The notes under the pieces are model-generated. The model had not been told where the DNA came from. It saw nothing but the letters and a program-made list of their open reading frames with translations, and searched no databases. The position numbers and the translations under genes are program-made. A stretch of 28,397 bases of DNA from JAKEGK01 sp036507695 (GTDB taxonomy: Bacteria > Pseudomonadota > Gammaproteobacteria > SZUA-152), in the NCBI GenBank assembly GCA_036507695.1, contig DATCIR010000060.1:1-28397 (forward strand), read 5' to 3'. Below, piece by piece: positions 14,865 to 23,022 of this stretch; position 1 is the stretch's first letter, and every line of letters begins with the position of its first letter.

Positions 14865-15635
14865 ATGCTACGAAGCGCCAGCGTTACCCGCATGGGTCAT
14901 TCCCGGCTGCAATGCTTCATAGGCTTGCTAATCATCAGTGTCTTACCGGGCTGCGGAAGTCACATTCACCATTTCGTTGAACCGGGTGAAACGTTGTATT
15001 CCATCAGTTGGGCATACGGACATGATTTTCGCGAAGTGGCAAAGTGGAACGAAATTTCGCCACCCTATGTCATAAAAAAGGGTCAGCAATTGCGCGTTGC
15101 GCCCCTTCCCGAAGTCGTGGCGAAAAAGACCGAAAACCACCGGAAGCATAACCAGTCGGCAAATTCCGCGAGTGTCAATAAAGAAACAACGTCAGTCGCC
15201 GATAAACAGGTTATAGCGCCATCTTCGGTCCAAGATACTTTGAAAAACAACAACATACTCGAATGGCAATGGCCAACGCGTGGAGGCAAAATCATGCAGA
15301 CATTCGACGCCAGGTCTCCCGGGAAACAAGGGGTTGATGTTGCTGGCGAAATCGGTCAACCGGTCTACGCTGCCGCCCCTGGGCAGGTAGTTTACAGCGG
15401 AGGTGGACTTTCACACTATGGAAAGCTTATCATCGTTAAACATAACGAGACCTTTCTAAGTGCGTATGCGCATAATAAGCAATTGCTGGTAAAAGAAGGC
15501 GAAATGCTCAAATCCGGTCAGTTAATCGCGGAAATGGGGAGCACAGGCACCAACAGGACTAAATTGCACTTTGAAATCCGGCGCGACGGTAAGGCGGTTG
15601 ATCCATTGCATTACTTGCCTAAAACAATGCAGTAG
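14865..15635 (+). CDS. nlpD: NlpD-type murein hydrolase activator lipoprotein (LysM + degenerate M23)
   Basis: Outer-membrane lipoprotein that activates the amidase AmiC at the division site. From ATG 14865 the 256 residues show a signal peptide with hydrophobic CFIGLLIISVLPGC and lipobox Cys30, a LysM domain (HHFVEPGETLYSISWAYG to KKGQQLRVA, about 35-80), a polar linker, and an M23/LytM fold (WPTRGGKIMQTFD to LHFEIRRDG). Catalytic residues are lost: the H-x-x-x-D site reads Q-G-V-D, and the first His of H-x-H is Lys in TKLHFEI. This matches the non-catalytic NlpD/EnvC type. The frame is open back to 14634, but that extension precedes the signal peptide and is rejected; ATG 14892 is an alternative. 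In E. coli the main rpoS promoter lies within nlpD. Confidence 0.9.
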   Translation: MLRSASVTRMGHSRLQCFIGLLIISVLPGCGSHIHHFVEPGETLYSISWAYGHDFREVAKWNEISPPYVIKKGQQLRVAPLPEVVAKKTENHRKHNQSANSASVNKETTSVADKQVIAPSSVQDTLKNNNILEWQWPTRGGKIMQTFDARSPGKQGVDVAGEIGQPVYAAAPGQVVYSGGGLSHYGKLIIVKHNETFLSAYAHNKQLLVKEGEMLKSGQLIAEMGSTGTNRTKLHFEIRRDGKAVDPLHYLPKTMQ

Positions 15636-15714
15636 ATAACGTTAGTTGAAGTGGGGCTGTTGGCTATTAACCGATAACAACAACTAAAAGAGCATTATAA
15701 AAAGGTAAATTTCA

Positions 15715-16728
15715 GTGGCTATGGCTAATCAGGACGAAGACGTAAAAGCAAAAGTCGAATTAGAAATTCCTGCAGACGGCGATATCGAATTGGAAGTGGA
15801 TGAAAGCGAGTTTGTGCTTGCCAATGGTGATGTTGCTGACGACCCGGAAGAAATAGAAGAGAAAGTAACATTTACTCGCGGTGAGGTCAGCGAGCGTGAT
15901 CTTGACGCAACGCGCCTTTACCTGAGTGAAATAGGATTTTCTCCCTTATTAACCGCGGAAGAAGAAGTGTACTTTGCCAGGCTTATCGCCAAGGGCAGCG
16001 ATGAAGCCCGCAAGCGTATGATTGAAAGCAATCTGCGCCTGGTGGTTAAGATCGCCCGCCGCTACCTCAACCGCGGCCTGGCGTTACTGGATCTGATTGA
16101 AGAAGGCAACCTGGGCTTGATTCGCGCCGTGGAGAAGTTTGATCCGGAGCGGGGATTTCGTTTTTCCACCTACGCCACCTGGTGGATTCGGCAGACCATC
16201 GAACGCGCTATCATGAACCAGACGCGCACCATCCGCCTGCCGATTCATGTGGTCAAGGAAATCAATATCTATTTGCGCGCCGCCCGTCATTTATCGCAAA
16301 AACTCGATCATGAACCCAGCCCGGAAGAAATCGCCGAGATCCTGGACAAACCCATCGAAGACGTCAAGCGCATGCTGGGCCTGAATGAGCGCGTTACCTC
16401 GGTCGATGTTCCCCTGGGGCGCGACAGCGATAAATCCATACTCGACGCTATTCCCGACGAACAAAACGCGGACCCCGCGATTTTATTGCAGGACGCGGAT
16501 ATTCAAAGCTGCCTGGAACTCTGGCTTTCACAACTTAACGACAAGCAGCGTGAAGTCGTCGAACATCGCTTCGGACTGCACGGCCGTGAAGTCGCCACCC
16601 TGGAAGAAGTGGGCAATGAACTGGGTGTTACCCGGGAACGGGTGCGGCAGATTCAGCTGGAGGCGTTAAAACGCTTGCGGGAAATAATGGAGCGGGAAGG
16701 GTATTCGGTGGATAATATTTTGAAGTAG
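15715..16728 (+). CDS. rpoS: RNA polymerase sigma factor RpoS (sigma-38)
   Basis: Stationary-phase and general stress sigma factor. The 337-residue protein has an acidic N-terminus, region 1.2 (DATRLYLSEIGFSPLLTAEE), region 2 with NLRLVVKIARRYLNRGL, LDLIEEGNLGLIRAVEKFDP and FSTYATWWIRQTIERAIMNQ, region 3 (RHLSQKLDHEPSPEEIAEIL), and region 4.2 (EVGNELGVTRERVRQIQLEA). No large region 1.1 or RpoD insert is present. Together with nlpD directly upstream, this supports RpoS over other group 2 sigmas. GTG at 15715 is chosen because AAAGG at 15701-15705 lies 9 nt upstream; ATG at 15721 would be spaced 15 nt. A large palindrome begins at the base after the stop codon. Confidence 0.96.
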   Translation: MAMANQDEDVKAKVELEIPADGDIELEVDESEFVLANGDVADDPEEIEEKVTFTRGEVSERDLDATRLYLSEIGFSPLLTAEEEVYFARLIAKGSDEARKRMIESNLRLVVKIARRYLNRGLALLDLIEEGNLGLIRAVEKFDPERGFRFSTYATWWIRQTIERAIMNQTRTIRLPIHVVKEINIYLRAARHLSQKLDHEPSPEEIAEILDKPIEDVKRMLGLNERVTSVDVPLGRDSDKSILDAIPDEQNADPAILLQDADIQSCLELWLSQLNDKQREVVEHRFGLHGREVATLEEVGNELGVTRERVRQIQLEALKRLREIMEREGYSVDNILK

Positions 16729-16823
16729 CTTTGCTTAAAGGGGTCAGTGCTTAAAGGGGTCAGAGCCCTTTATCACTGACCCCTTTAAGCTAAGATAAAG
16801 GGCTCTGACCCCTTTAAGCAAAG
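16729..16823. repeat. Compound interleaved palindrome of the GGGGTCAGAGCCC type, probable bidirectional terminator
   Basis: Four arms share GCTTAAAGGGGTCAG. Arm a (16733-16749) pairs perfectly with a' (16774-16790); arm b (16749-16773) pairs perfectly over 25 bp with b' (16795-16819). The order a-b-a'-b' is interleaved, and the outer ends CTTTGCTTAAAGGGGTCAG (16729-16747) and 16805-16823 are also perfect complements, so several exclusive folds are possible. It starts right after the rpoS stop and overlaps the end of the convergent Mth938-domain gene, so it may separate the two transcripts. The motif resembles dispersed GGGGTCAGAGCCC repeats that I recall from other gammaproteobacteria, some tied to REP-associated transposases; no such gene is here. 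Confidence 0.85.
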
Positions 16824-17222
16824 CGCCAACGCCACTCTTCGCCCTTCATGCATTAGCACGTTATAGGTACGGCACGCCGCCGCGGTATCCATCACCTCCA
16901 CCCCGATGCCTTGTTCCATTAAGCCATAGGTCAATGTAACATCCGGGAATTCCAGCGTTGCGCCGGTACCGATGATCAGGACTTCCGGCTCCAGGCGCGC
17001 GGCGGTTTCGAGATGCTCAGCACAAATTTCAGCCACTGTCTGCGGCGGCCAGTTTCGAATCAGGTGGCTGGGTGTCATAATAAAACTTTCCGTCAGTACT
17101 TCCTCAACAGGAACTTCCGGTTGTGCTAATGTCCGGCTAAACGGTGCCGAAATATGGATTCGACCGGCTGCGTAGGAACGAATCGTGTATGAGGCGCGGT
17201 TAAGTTCTTGGCTGAATTGCAT
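16785..17222 (-). CDS. Mth938-like (DUF498) domain protein
   Basis: A protein of about 145 residues of the Mth938/DUF498 fold, whose bacterial members have no firm function (an assembly factor in mitochondrial complex I is a distant relative). Core motifs are SYAAGRIHISAPFSRTL, VLTESFIMTPSHLIRNWPP, PEVLIIGTGATLEFPD, and GIGVEVMDTAAACRTYNVLM. The last residues (about LCLKGSEPFILA) and the TAA stop are encoded by the compound palindrome, so the natural C-terminus was probably replaced or extended. ATG at 17222 (7 nt after GGAGAG) is preferred over the adjoining ATG at 17225; an open frame to 17333 adds unrelated residues. It is divergent from alaC and convergent with rpoS. Its pairing with alaC-hom-thrC is seen elsewhere, to my memory. 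Confidence 0.85.
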   Translation of the reverse strand: MQFSQELNRASYTIRSYAAGRIHISAPFSRTLAQPEVPVEEVLTESFIMTPSHLIRNWPPQTVAEICAEHLETAARLEPEVLIIGTGATLEFPDVTLTYGLMEQGIGVEVMDTAAACRTYNVLMHEGRRVALALCLKGSEPFILA

Positions 17223-17366
17223 CATTTCTCTCCGGACACCGATCGATATAGTCTGCCAATGACCGACTATGAAATCTGACGTAGCCAATTGACAGGATAT
17301 TGGGCAGTGAGTACTGTAGGGCCCTTTTTCCAATTAATAGAGTGACTTGATAAAGAAGGTAGCATC

Positions 17367-18557
17367 TTGATTAACGATTTTCCGCGTATTAAACGCCTGC
17401 CACCCTATGTTTTCAACATTGTAAACCAGTTGAAAGCGGAGGCGCGATCCCGTGGCGAAGATATTATTGATTTTGGCATGGGAAATCCGGACCAGCCGAC
17501 GCCGCCCCATATTGTGGAAAAACTGCTGGAAGTCGCGCAGCGCAAGGATACGCATCGCTATTCCGTATCCCGGGGTATTCCCCGCCTGCGGCGCGCGATT
17601 TGTAACTGGTATAAAACCCGCTACGATGTTGATCTGGATATGAATAAGGAAGCCATTGTGACGATTGGCTCCAAGGAAGGCCTGGCGCACCTGGCGCTGG
17701 CCACCGTGGGTCCGGGTGACGCGGTGTTGGTGCCCAATCCATCGTATCCCATTCATCCTTATGGCTTTGTGATTGCGGGTGCGGACATCCGCCATGTCCC
17801 CATTAATCCGGGTGTTGATTTTTTTGGGGAACTGGAAAACGCCATTAAAAATTCCTGGCCCAAGCCCAAAATGCTGGTGTTGAATTTCCCCAGCAATCCC
17901 ACCACGCAATGCGTGGAGCTGGATTTTTTTGAAAAAGTTGTGGCGATCGCCAGGGAGAATGAAATCTGGGTGATTCATGATATTGCGTATGCGGACATCG
18001 TGTTCGACGGTTATGTGCCGCCGTCCATTTTGCAGGTGCCGGGAGCAAAGGAAGTGGCGGTAGAGTTTTATACCTTGTCGAAAAGCTATAATATGCCCGG
18101 CTGGCGCATCGGCTTCATGTGCGGTAATGAATTACTGGTTGAAGCCTTGGCGAAAATCAAATCCTATCTGGATTATGGTATGTTCACACCTATCCAGGTC
18201 GCCGCGATTGCGGCGTTGGAAGGGCCGCAGGAGTGCGTTAAACAAATCAGTGACATGTATTGCAGCCGCCGCAATGTGCTGTGCGATGGCTTAAACGCCG
18301 CGGGCTGGAAGGTGGAACGGCCCAAGGCGACCATGTTTGTCTGGGCGCCGATCCCGGAATTTTACCGGCATTTGGGTTCGTTGGAGTTCGCCAAAAAACT
18401 ATTGCAGGATGCCAGGGTGGCTGTTTCGCCGGGCATTGGTTTCGGTGAATACGGCAATAACTATGTGCGGTTTGGCTTGATTGAGAACGAGCACCGTACC
18501 CGGCAGGCCGTGCGTGGTATTCGCGACATGTTTCGCCGGGATGGATTTTATCCCTAA
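17367..18557 (+). CDS. alaC: Alanine transaminase AlaC (class I/II aminotransferase)
   Basis: A PLP-dependent fold-type I aminotransferase that makes alanine from pyruvate and glutamate. The 396-residue sequence follows E. coli AlaC closely: RIKRLPPYVFNIVNQLK, GEDIIDFGMGNPD, YSVSRGIPRLRRAI, TIGSKEGLAHL, PNPSYPIHPYG, NFPSNPTTQCVELDFFEK, HDIAYADIVFDG, and the PLP Lys239 in TLSKSYNMPGWRIGFMCGN. The start is TTG at 17367, with AAGAAGG 7 nt upstream, and no better ATG exists. It lies 182 bp before hom-thrC. In some annotations this branch is called LL-diaminopimelate aminotransferase-like, but the match to AlaC is strong. Confidence 0.93.
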   Translation: MINDFPRIKRLPPYVFNIVNQLKAEARSRGEDIIDFGMGNPDQPTPPHIVEKLLEVAQRKDTHRYSVSRGIPRLRRAICNWYKTRYDVDLDMNKEAIVTIGSKEGLAHLALATVGPGDAVLVPNPSYPIHPYGFVIAGADIRHVPINPGVDFFGELENAIKNSWPKPKMLVLNFPSNPTTQCVELDFFEKVVAIARENEIWVIHDIAYADIVFDGYVPPSILQVPGAKEVAVEFYTLSKSYNMPGWRIGFMCGNELLVEALAKIKSYLDYGMFTPIQVAAIAALEGPQECVKQISDMYCSRRNVLCDGLNAAGWKVERPKATMFVWAPIPEFYRHLGSLEFAKKLLQDARVAVSPGIGFGEYGNNYVRFGLIENEHRTRQAVRGIRDMFRRDGFYP

Positions 18558-18663
18558 GTTCATCCATAACTAAAACGATTTTCGTTACCGTTTTTTAGGT
18601 TTTAGATTAACCGAATATTTAGCTGATGAGCCTTGCAATTAATTTGTGAGCCGGATTTTACAA

Positions 18664-18714
18664 CCTGACGGGCAAAACGTGTGAGCGGCATTTCGCGCCG
18701 CTCAACGAGTCAGG
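18664..18714 (+). promoter_or_regulatory. Nested stem-loop in the hom leader
   Basis: An 8-bp stem TGAGCGGC / GCCGCTCA (18682-18704, loop ATTTCGC) sits inside outer arms CCTGAC (18664-18669) and GTCAGG (18709-18714). It ends 12 nt before the hom ribosome-binding site AAGGAG. No T-run follows, so it is not a classical terminator. It might affect translation or mRNA stability of hom-thrC. I looked for a Thr/Ile-rich leader peptide as in thrL and found none. The role is inference. Confidence 0.45.
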
Positions 18715-18739
18715 GTAAACATGGTAAGGAGAAAGTTGA

Positions 18740-20065
18740 GTGGAACCCGTTAAAGTTGGATTGTTAGGGCTGGGTACTGTGGGTGGCGGCACGATAAACG
18801 TGTTGACGCGTAACGCCGCGGAAATCACCCGCCGGGCCGGCCGCGGCATCATAATCACGCACGCCGCCGCGCGTGATTTGAGCAAGGCCCGTATTTGCAA
18901 CACCGCCAACATCAAACTGACTACCGATCCGCAGCAGGTGGTGGATGATCCCGAGGTGCAAATCATCGTGGAACTGATTGGCGGTGAGAGTCCAGCCAAG
19001 GAATTAGTGATGCGCGCCATCGCCAAGGGCAAGCATGTGGTTACCGCCAACAAGGCGTTGATTGCTAATTACGGCAATGAAATTTTCGCCGCCGCCCAGG
19101 CCAAGGGCGTCGTGGTGGCGTTTGAAGCGGCCGTCGCCGGCGGCATACCCATTATCAAGGCGGTGCGTGAAGGTTTGGCCGGCAATAATATCGAATGGCT
19201 GGCGGGGATTATCAACGGCACCGGCAACTTTATTCTCACGGAAATGCGCGACAAGGGCAGCAACTTCGATGATGTGTTGGCCGAAGCGCAGCGGCTGGGT
19301 TATGCCGAAGCGGATCCCACGTTTGATGTGGAAGGCATCGACGCGGCGCATAAATTAAGTATCCTCGCCGCCATTGCGTTTGGAATTCCGCTGCAGTTCA
19401 AAAAGGTCTACACCGAGGGTATTACCAAGATCACCCGTGAAGATGTGAATTACGCCGAGCAACTCGGCTACCGTATCAAACACCTGGGTATCGCCAAGCG
19501 TACTCCAAATGGTATCGAGATGCGGGTGCATCCGACATTGATCCCCGAGCGCCGCCTGATTGCCAATGTCGATGGTGTCATGAATGCTGTCCTGGTGAAA
19601 GGCGATGCGGTAGGGCCTACCTTGTATTACGGCGCCGGCGCCGGCGCGGATGCCACCGCATCCGCCGTGGTGGCGGATATTATTGATGTGGTGCGCATGT
19701 TAACGGCGGACCCGGAAAATCGCGTGCCGCACTTGGCGTTTCAGGCCGATGCATTAAGCAATGTGCCGATTCTTCCCATGGACGAAGTGGTCACTGCGTA
19801 TTACCTGAAAATGCAGGCAATCGACAAGCCGGGTGTGCTGGCGGACATCACGCGCATTCTCGGTGAGCGCAATATCAGTATCGAAGCCATGATACAAAAA
19901 GAGCCGGCGGAAAGTTACAGCAATGCGGAGCGTACGGCAACCATCATCATACTCACACACAACGTGATCGAAGGCAGCATGAACCAGGCGATCCGGGAAA
20001 TCGAAGCGCTGGATACCATCAAGGGGCCGGTTACCCGAATACGCATGGAACACCTGTCACGTTAA
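18740..20065 (+). CDS. hom: Homoserine dehydrogenase
   Basis: Reduces aspartate semialdehyde to homoserine with NAD(P)H, the branch point to threonine and methionine. The 441-residue monofunctional enzyme has the Rossmann fingerprint VGLLGLGTVGGGT near 6-18, VVTANKALIANYG, EAAVAGGIPIIKAVREGL, and the family signature AGIINGTGNFILTEM, with AEADPTFDVEGIDAAHKLSI in the catalytic domain. A C-terminal ACT domain (from about residue 350, YYLKMQAIDKPGVLADITRI) points to allosteric control, probably by threonine. It has no aspartokinase part, unlike E. coli ThrA. GTG at 18740 has AAGGAG 8 nt upstream. Confidence 0.96.
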   Translation: MEPVKVGLLGLGTVGGGTINVLTRNAAEITRRAGRGIIITHAAARDLSKARICNTANIKLTTDPQQVVDDPEVQIIVELIGGESPAKELVMRAIAKGKHVVTANKALIANYGNEIFAAAQAKGVVVAFEAAVAGGIPIIKAVREGLAGNNIEWLAGIINGTGNFILTEMRDKGSNFDDVLAEAQRLGYAEADPTFDVEGIDAAHKLSILAAIAFGIPLQFKKVYTEGITKITREDVNYAEQLGYRIKHLGIAKRTPNGIEMRVHPTLIPERRLIANVDGVMNAVLVKGDAVGPTLYYGAGAGADATASAVVADIIDVVRMLTADPENRVPHLAFQADALSNVPILPMDEVVTAYYLKMQAIDKPGVLADITRILGERNISIEAMIQKEPAESYSNAERTATIIILTHNVIEGSMNQAIREIEALDTIKGPVTRIRMEHLSR

Positions 20066-20104
20066 AGCATGCTGTAAGCATCATAATAACCATAACGCGA
20101 AGCG

Positions 20105-20133
20105 CTAACAGAAGAACTAACAGAAGAACTAAC
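20105..20133 (+). repeat. Tandem 12-bp duplication upstream of thrC
   Basis: CTAACAGAAGAA occurs twice head to tail (20105-20116, 20117-20128) and is followed by a partial third copy CTAAC. It lies between hom and the thrC ribosome-binding site AAGGGG. It looks like a slippage duplication; no protein or RNA function is evident. Confidence 0.7.
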
Positions 20134-20154
20134 GAGCAAGGGGTAATTGACTGT

Positions 20155-21240
20155 ATGCCATTTCAACCACGCTATACGGGATTGATCAACAAATACCGCG
20201 ACCGGTTGCCGGTGCACGATGACACGCGCATTATCAGCCTGGGCGAAGGGAACACACCGTTGATTCGTTTGCGCAACATCCCCAAGGGTCTCGGCAAGCC
20301 GGTGGACATTTACGTCAAGTACGAAGGCCTGAATCCGACCGGTTCGTTCAAGGACCGCGGTATGACCATGGCGGTGACCAAGGCGGTGGAAGAAGGCAGC
20401 CGCGCGATTATCTGCGCGTCGACGGGTAATACCTCCGCGGCGGCGGCGGCGTATGCGGCGCGCGCCGGAATTACCGCGTTTGTGCTGATTCCGGAAGGCA
20501 AGATCGCCATGGGTAAACTGGCGCAAGCCATGATGCATGGCGCCGTGGTGATTCAAATCAAAGGCAACTTTGATGATGGTATGCGCCTGGTCAAGGAAGT
20601 CGCCAACAAGGCGCCGGTGACCATCGTCAACTCGATTAACCCCTATCGCCTGCAAGGGCAGAAAACGGCGGCGTTTGAAATCGTGGAAGAGCTGGGCTGC
20701 GCCCCGGATTATCACTGCATTCCGGTGGGCAACGCCGGTAACATCACCGCGCACTGGATGGGCTATTCGGAATATTACGAAACTGGCATGGTAAACAACC
20801 GGCCGGTGATGGTGGGTTATCAGGCGGCCGGCGCCGCGCCTTTCCTGCGCGGCAAAATGGTCGATAACCCGGAAACCATCGCCACGGCGATTCGTATCGG
20901 CCACCCGCAAAGCTGGGACAAAGCGTGGCAAGTGCAAAAAGCAAGTAACGGCTGGTTTGATGAATTGACGGATAACGAAATTCTCGCGGCGCAAAAGAAA
21001 CTGGCGGAGCAAGAGGGCGTGTTTTGCGAACCGGCTTCCGCAATCTCGTTGGCTGGCGCCATGCGTGATATTCAAGCCGGCAAAATCCCGGAAGGCAGTA
21101 AAATTGTCTGCACGCTGACAGGGCATGGATTAAAAGACCCGGATACCGCCATCCAGCAGAGTTCCCGGCCGCTCATCACCGCGCAAGCCACGCTTGAGGC
21201 GGTGCGGGACGCCATATTGAGTAACATGCCGCAAGCATAG
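20155..21240 (+). CDS. thrC: Threonine synthase
   Basis: Converts O-phosphohomoserine to threonine with PLP. The 361-residue length and start are those of the short bacterial class. Signs are RIISLGEGNTPLIRL, VKYEGLNPTGSFKDRGMT with PLP Lys66, ASTGNTSAAAAAYAARAGI, PVTIVNSINPYRLQGQKT, the phosphate-binding IPVGNAGNITAHWMGY, EPASAISLAGA, and VCTLTGHGLKDPD. ATG at 20155 has AAGGGG 11 nt upstream. It is 89 bp after hom, giving an alaC-hom-thrC run common in beta- and gammaproteobacteria. Confidence 0.96.
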   Translation: MPFQPRYTGLINKYRDRLPVHDDTRIISLGEGNTPLIRLRNIPKGLGKPVDIYVKYEGLNPTGSFKDRGMTMAVTKAVEEGSRAIICASTGNTSAAAAAYAARAGITAFVLIPEGKIAMGKLAQAMMHGAVVIQIKGNFDDGMRLVKEVANKAPVTIVNSINPYRLQGQKTAAFEIVEELGCAPDYHCIPVGNAGNITAHWMGYSEYYETGMVNNRPVMVGYQAAGAAPFLRGKMVDNPETIATAIRIGHPQSWDKAWQVQKASNGWFDELTDNEILAAQKKLAEQEGVFCEPASAISLAGAMRDIQAGKIPEGSKIVCTLTGHGLKDPDTAIQQSSRPLITAQATLEAVRDAILSNMPQA

Positions 21241-21302
21241 CGTGCGGCCCTGCGGCACACTGCGTTTGTTATTCACTGCCCATTATTTTTGAATAGCCCT
21301 TC

Positions 21303-22484
21303 ATGAAATTTAATCTCCTCGCAAGCGACGGCCAGGCCCGCCGCGGTGGTTTGCACTTTACGCGCGGCGCGGTGCAAACGCCCGCCTTTATGCCGGTGGG
21401 CACCTACGGCACCGTGAAAGCCATGACCCCGGAAGAGTTGATCGGCGTCGGCGCCGAGATCATCCTGGGCAATACTTTCCACTTGATGTTGCGTCCCGGC
21501 ACGGAGGTAATTCAAAAGCACGGCGATTTGCACGGCTTCATGCATTGGCAACGGCCGATTCTGACCGATTCCGGCGGCTTCCAGGTCTTTAGTTTGGGGA
21601 GAAGCGATGCACAGGGACGTGCAAGTGCCGCGGGAGGCAGGAAGCCGGGAGCGGCAAAGATTACCGAGCAGGGTGTGACGTTTGCCTCGCCGGTCAATGG
21701 CGACAAGGTGTTTATGGGGCCGGAAGAATCCATGCAGGTGCAACACGCCCTGGGCGCCGATGTGGTGATGATCTTTGATGAATGCACGCCGTATCCGTCT
21801 GACGAAGCCCAAACCCGCGCGTCCATGGAATTGTCCCTGCGCTGGGCCAAACGCAGCAAAGCGGCGCATGAGGCACAGGCCGGTGCAAGTGCCGCGGGTA
21901 ATCCGGCGGCGCTGTTCGGTATCGTGCAGGGCGGTATGTTCACGCAGTTGCGTGACGACTCATTGCAAGGATTGCTGGAAATTGCTTTTGACGGCTACGC
22001 CATTGGCGGCTTATCGGTGGGTGAACCCAAGGATGACATGCTCCGCATCCTGGAACACGTTACGCCGAACCTGCCGGCGGATAAACCCCGCTATCTGATG
22101 GGGGTTGGCCGCCCGGAAGATATCGTGCAAGCTGTGCGCCGCGGTGTTGATATGTTTGACTGTGTATTGCCGACCCGCAACGCGCGTAACGGCCACCTGT
22201 TTACCCGTCATGGCGAGGTTAAGATTCGCAACGCCCGCTACCGCTATGACGCGCGTGCGCTCGATGAGCAGTGCGCTTGCTATACCTGCCAGAATTATTC
22301 CCGCGCCTATTTGCAGCATCTCGATAAAACCGGCGAGATTCTCGGCGCCCGCCTCAATACCATTCACAATCTTTATTATTATCAAGAGCTGATGCGTGGG
22401 TTGCGGAATGCGATTGAAAACCGCAGTTTGGATCAATTTGTTGAAGAATTTTACCAGCTCAGGACTGCGGAGCACTCTGATTAA
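21303..22484 (+). CDS. tgt: Queuine tRNA-ribosyltransferase (tRNA-guanine transglycosylase)
   Basis: Swaps G34 for the queuosine precursor preQ1 in tRNAs for Asp, Asn, His and Tyr. Key residues are present: Asp89 in LTDSGGFQVFSLG, GIVQGG, the nucleophile Asp286 in MFDCVLPTRNARNGHLF, and the zinc site C324-x-C326-x2-C329 with His355 (NTIHNL), matching E. coli spacing. At 393 residues it is longer than the usual 370-380. Relative to E. coli Tgt, about 16 extra residues lie at 100-118 (RSDAQGRASAAGGRKPGAA, where FSLG normally leads into D-x-R-K-I-T-E), and about 8 at 191-199 (AQAGASAAG). Both come from copies of the same 26-nt repeat. It precedes yajC-secD-secF, as in E. coli. Confidence 0.96.
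   Translation: MKFNLLASDGQARRGGLHFTRGAVQTPAFMPVGTYGTVKAMTPEELIGVGAEIILGNTFHLMLRPGTEVIQKHGDLHGFMHWQRPILTDSGGFQVFSLGRSDAQGRASAAGGRKPGAAKITEQGVTFASPVNGDKVFMGPEESMQVQHALGADVVMIFDECTPYPSDEAQTRASMELSLRWAKRSKAAHEAQAGASAAGNPAALFGIVQGGMFTQLRDDSLQGLLEIAFDGYAIGGLSVGEPKDDMLRILEHVTPNLPADKPRYLMGVGRPEDIVQAVRRGVDMFDCVLPTRNARNGHLFTRHGEVKIRNARYRYDARALDEQCACYTCQNYSRAYLQHLDKTGEILGARLNTIHNLYYYQELMRGLRNAIENRSLDQFVEEFYQLRTAEHSD
21609..21634 (+). repeat. In-gene short repeat, copy 1 (tgt)
   Basis: GCACAGG, three variable bases, then GTGCAAGTGCCGCGGG. GCAC and GTGC can form a small stem. It lies within the larger in-frame insertion of tgt, whose further bases GGCAGGAAGCC also suggest a palindromic unit. The second copy is at 21873. 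Confidence 0.75.
21873..21898 (+). repeat. In-gene short repeat, copy 2 (tgt)
   Basis: Same design as the copy at 21609: GCACAGG, three different spacer bases (CCG), then an identical 16-nt GTGCAAGTGCCGCGGG. It encodes QAGASAAG in the same frame as QGRASAAG in copy 1, and adds a short loop before NPAALFGIVQGG. Confidence 0.75.
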
Positions 22485-22653
22485 AAAAAAGTCAACGCGG
22501 ATGTTTACGATGCAACAAGTCTGTGATTTATGTAATAATAGCGCCCGCTCAAAGGCCAGGCACTGATCTTGACTATCGCGAACCGGCGGCCATTAATTTT
22601 TTCATTAAAAAGAAGACATTAAAAGAAATCATTTTTAACAAGGAACCCTGGAC

Positions 22654-22995
22654 ATGAGTTTTTTTATTTCAAACGCGTGGGCGGAAAGTCCGGCACCCGC
22701 GGGCACATCAGCCGCACCGGATTTTTCAGGCTTGATTATGCTGGGTGTGCTGTTCGTGCTGTTCTATTTCATTCTTATTCGCCCGCAGGCCAAGCGCGCC
22801 AAAGAACACAAACAAATGGTCGAAGCCGTGGCCAAAGGTGATGAAGTGGTTACCAATGGCGGCGTATTGGGCCGCGTCACGGAAGTGGGCGCCAATTTCA
22901 TGAGCCTGGAAATCGCCGATGGTATTATTATCAAAGTGCAACGCAATGCCGTCGCGTCCCTGGTTCCCAAGGGCACCATTAAATCAACAGATTAA
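22654..22995 (+). CDS. yajC: Preprotein translocase subunit YajC
   Basis: Small inner-membrane partner of SecD and SecF in the Sec holotranslocon. The 113 residues have an Ala/Pro-rich start, one membrane helix (about 27-44, LIMLGVLFVLFYFILIRPQ), the RPQAKRAKEHKQMVEAV motif, then the compact C-terminal domain KGDEVVTNGGVLGRVTEVG and IKVQRNAVASLVPKGTIK. ATG at 22654 is preceded by AAGGAACC. The 169-bp gap after tgt may hold its promoter; TTGACT near 22569 is a possible -35 without a good -10. Confidence 0.96.
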   Translation: MSFFISNAWAESPAPAGTSAAPDFSGLIMLGVLFVLFYFILIRPQAKRAKEHKQMVEAVAKGDEVVTNGGVLGRVTEVGANFMSLEIADGIIIKVQRNAVASLVPKGTIKSTD

Positions 22996-23022
22996 TTCTC
23001 GATTCATTACCGGTTAGCATCC

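Noticed and set aside
18571..18597. Intrinsic terminator after alaC (AACG / CGTT stem and a T-run)
   Set aside because: The stem is only 4-5 bp and AT-rich, with the T-run separated from it; too weak to call.
20062..21126. 354-codon open frame on the - strand opposite thrC
   Set aside because: A shadow of thrC; the translation is rich in Arg and His, with no domain signal.
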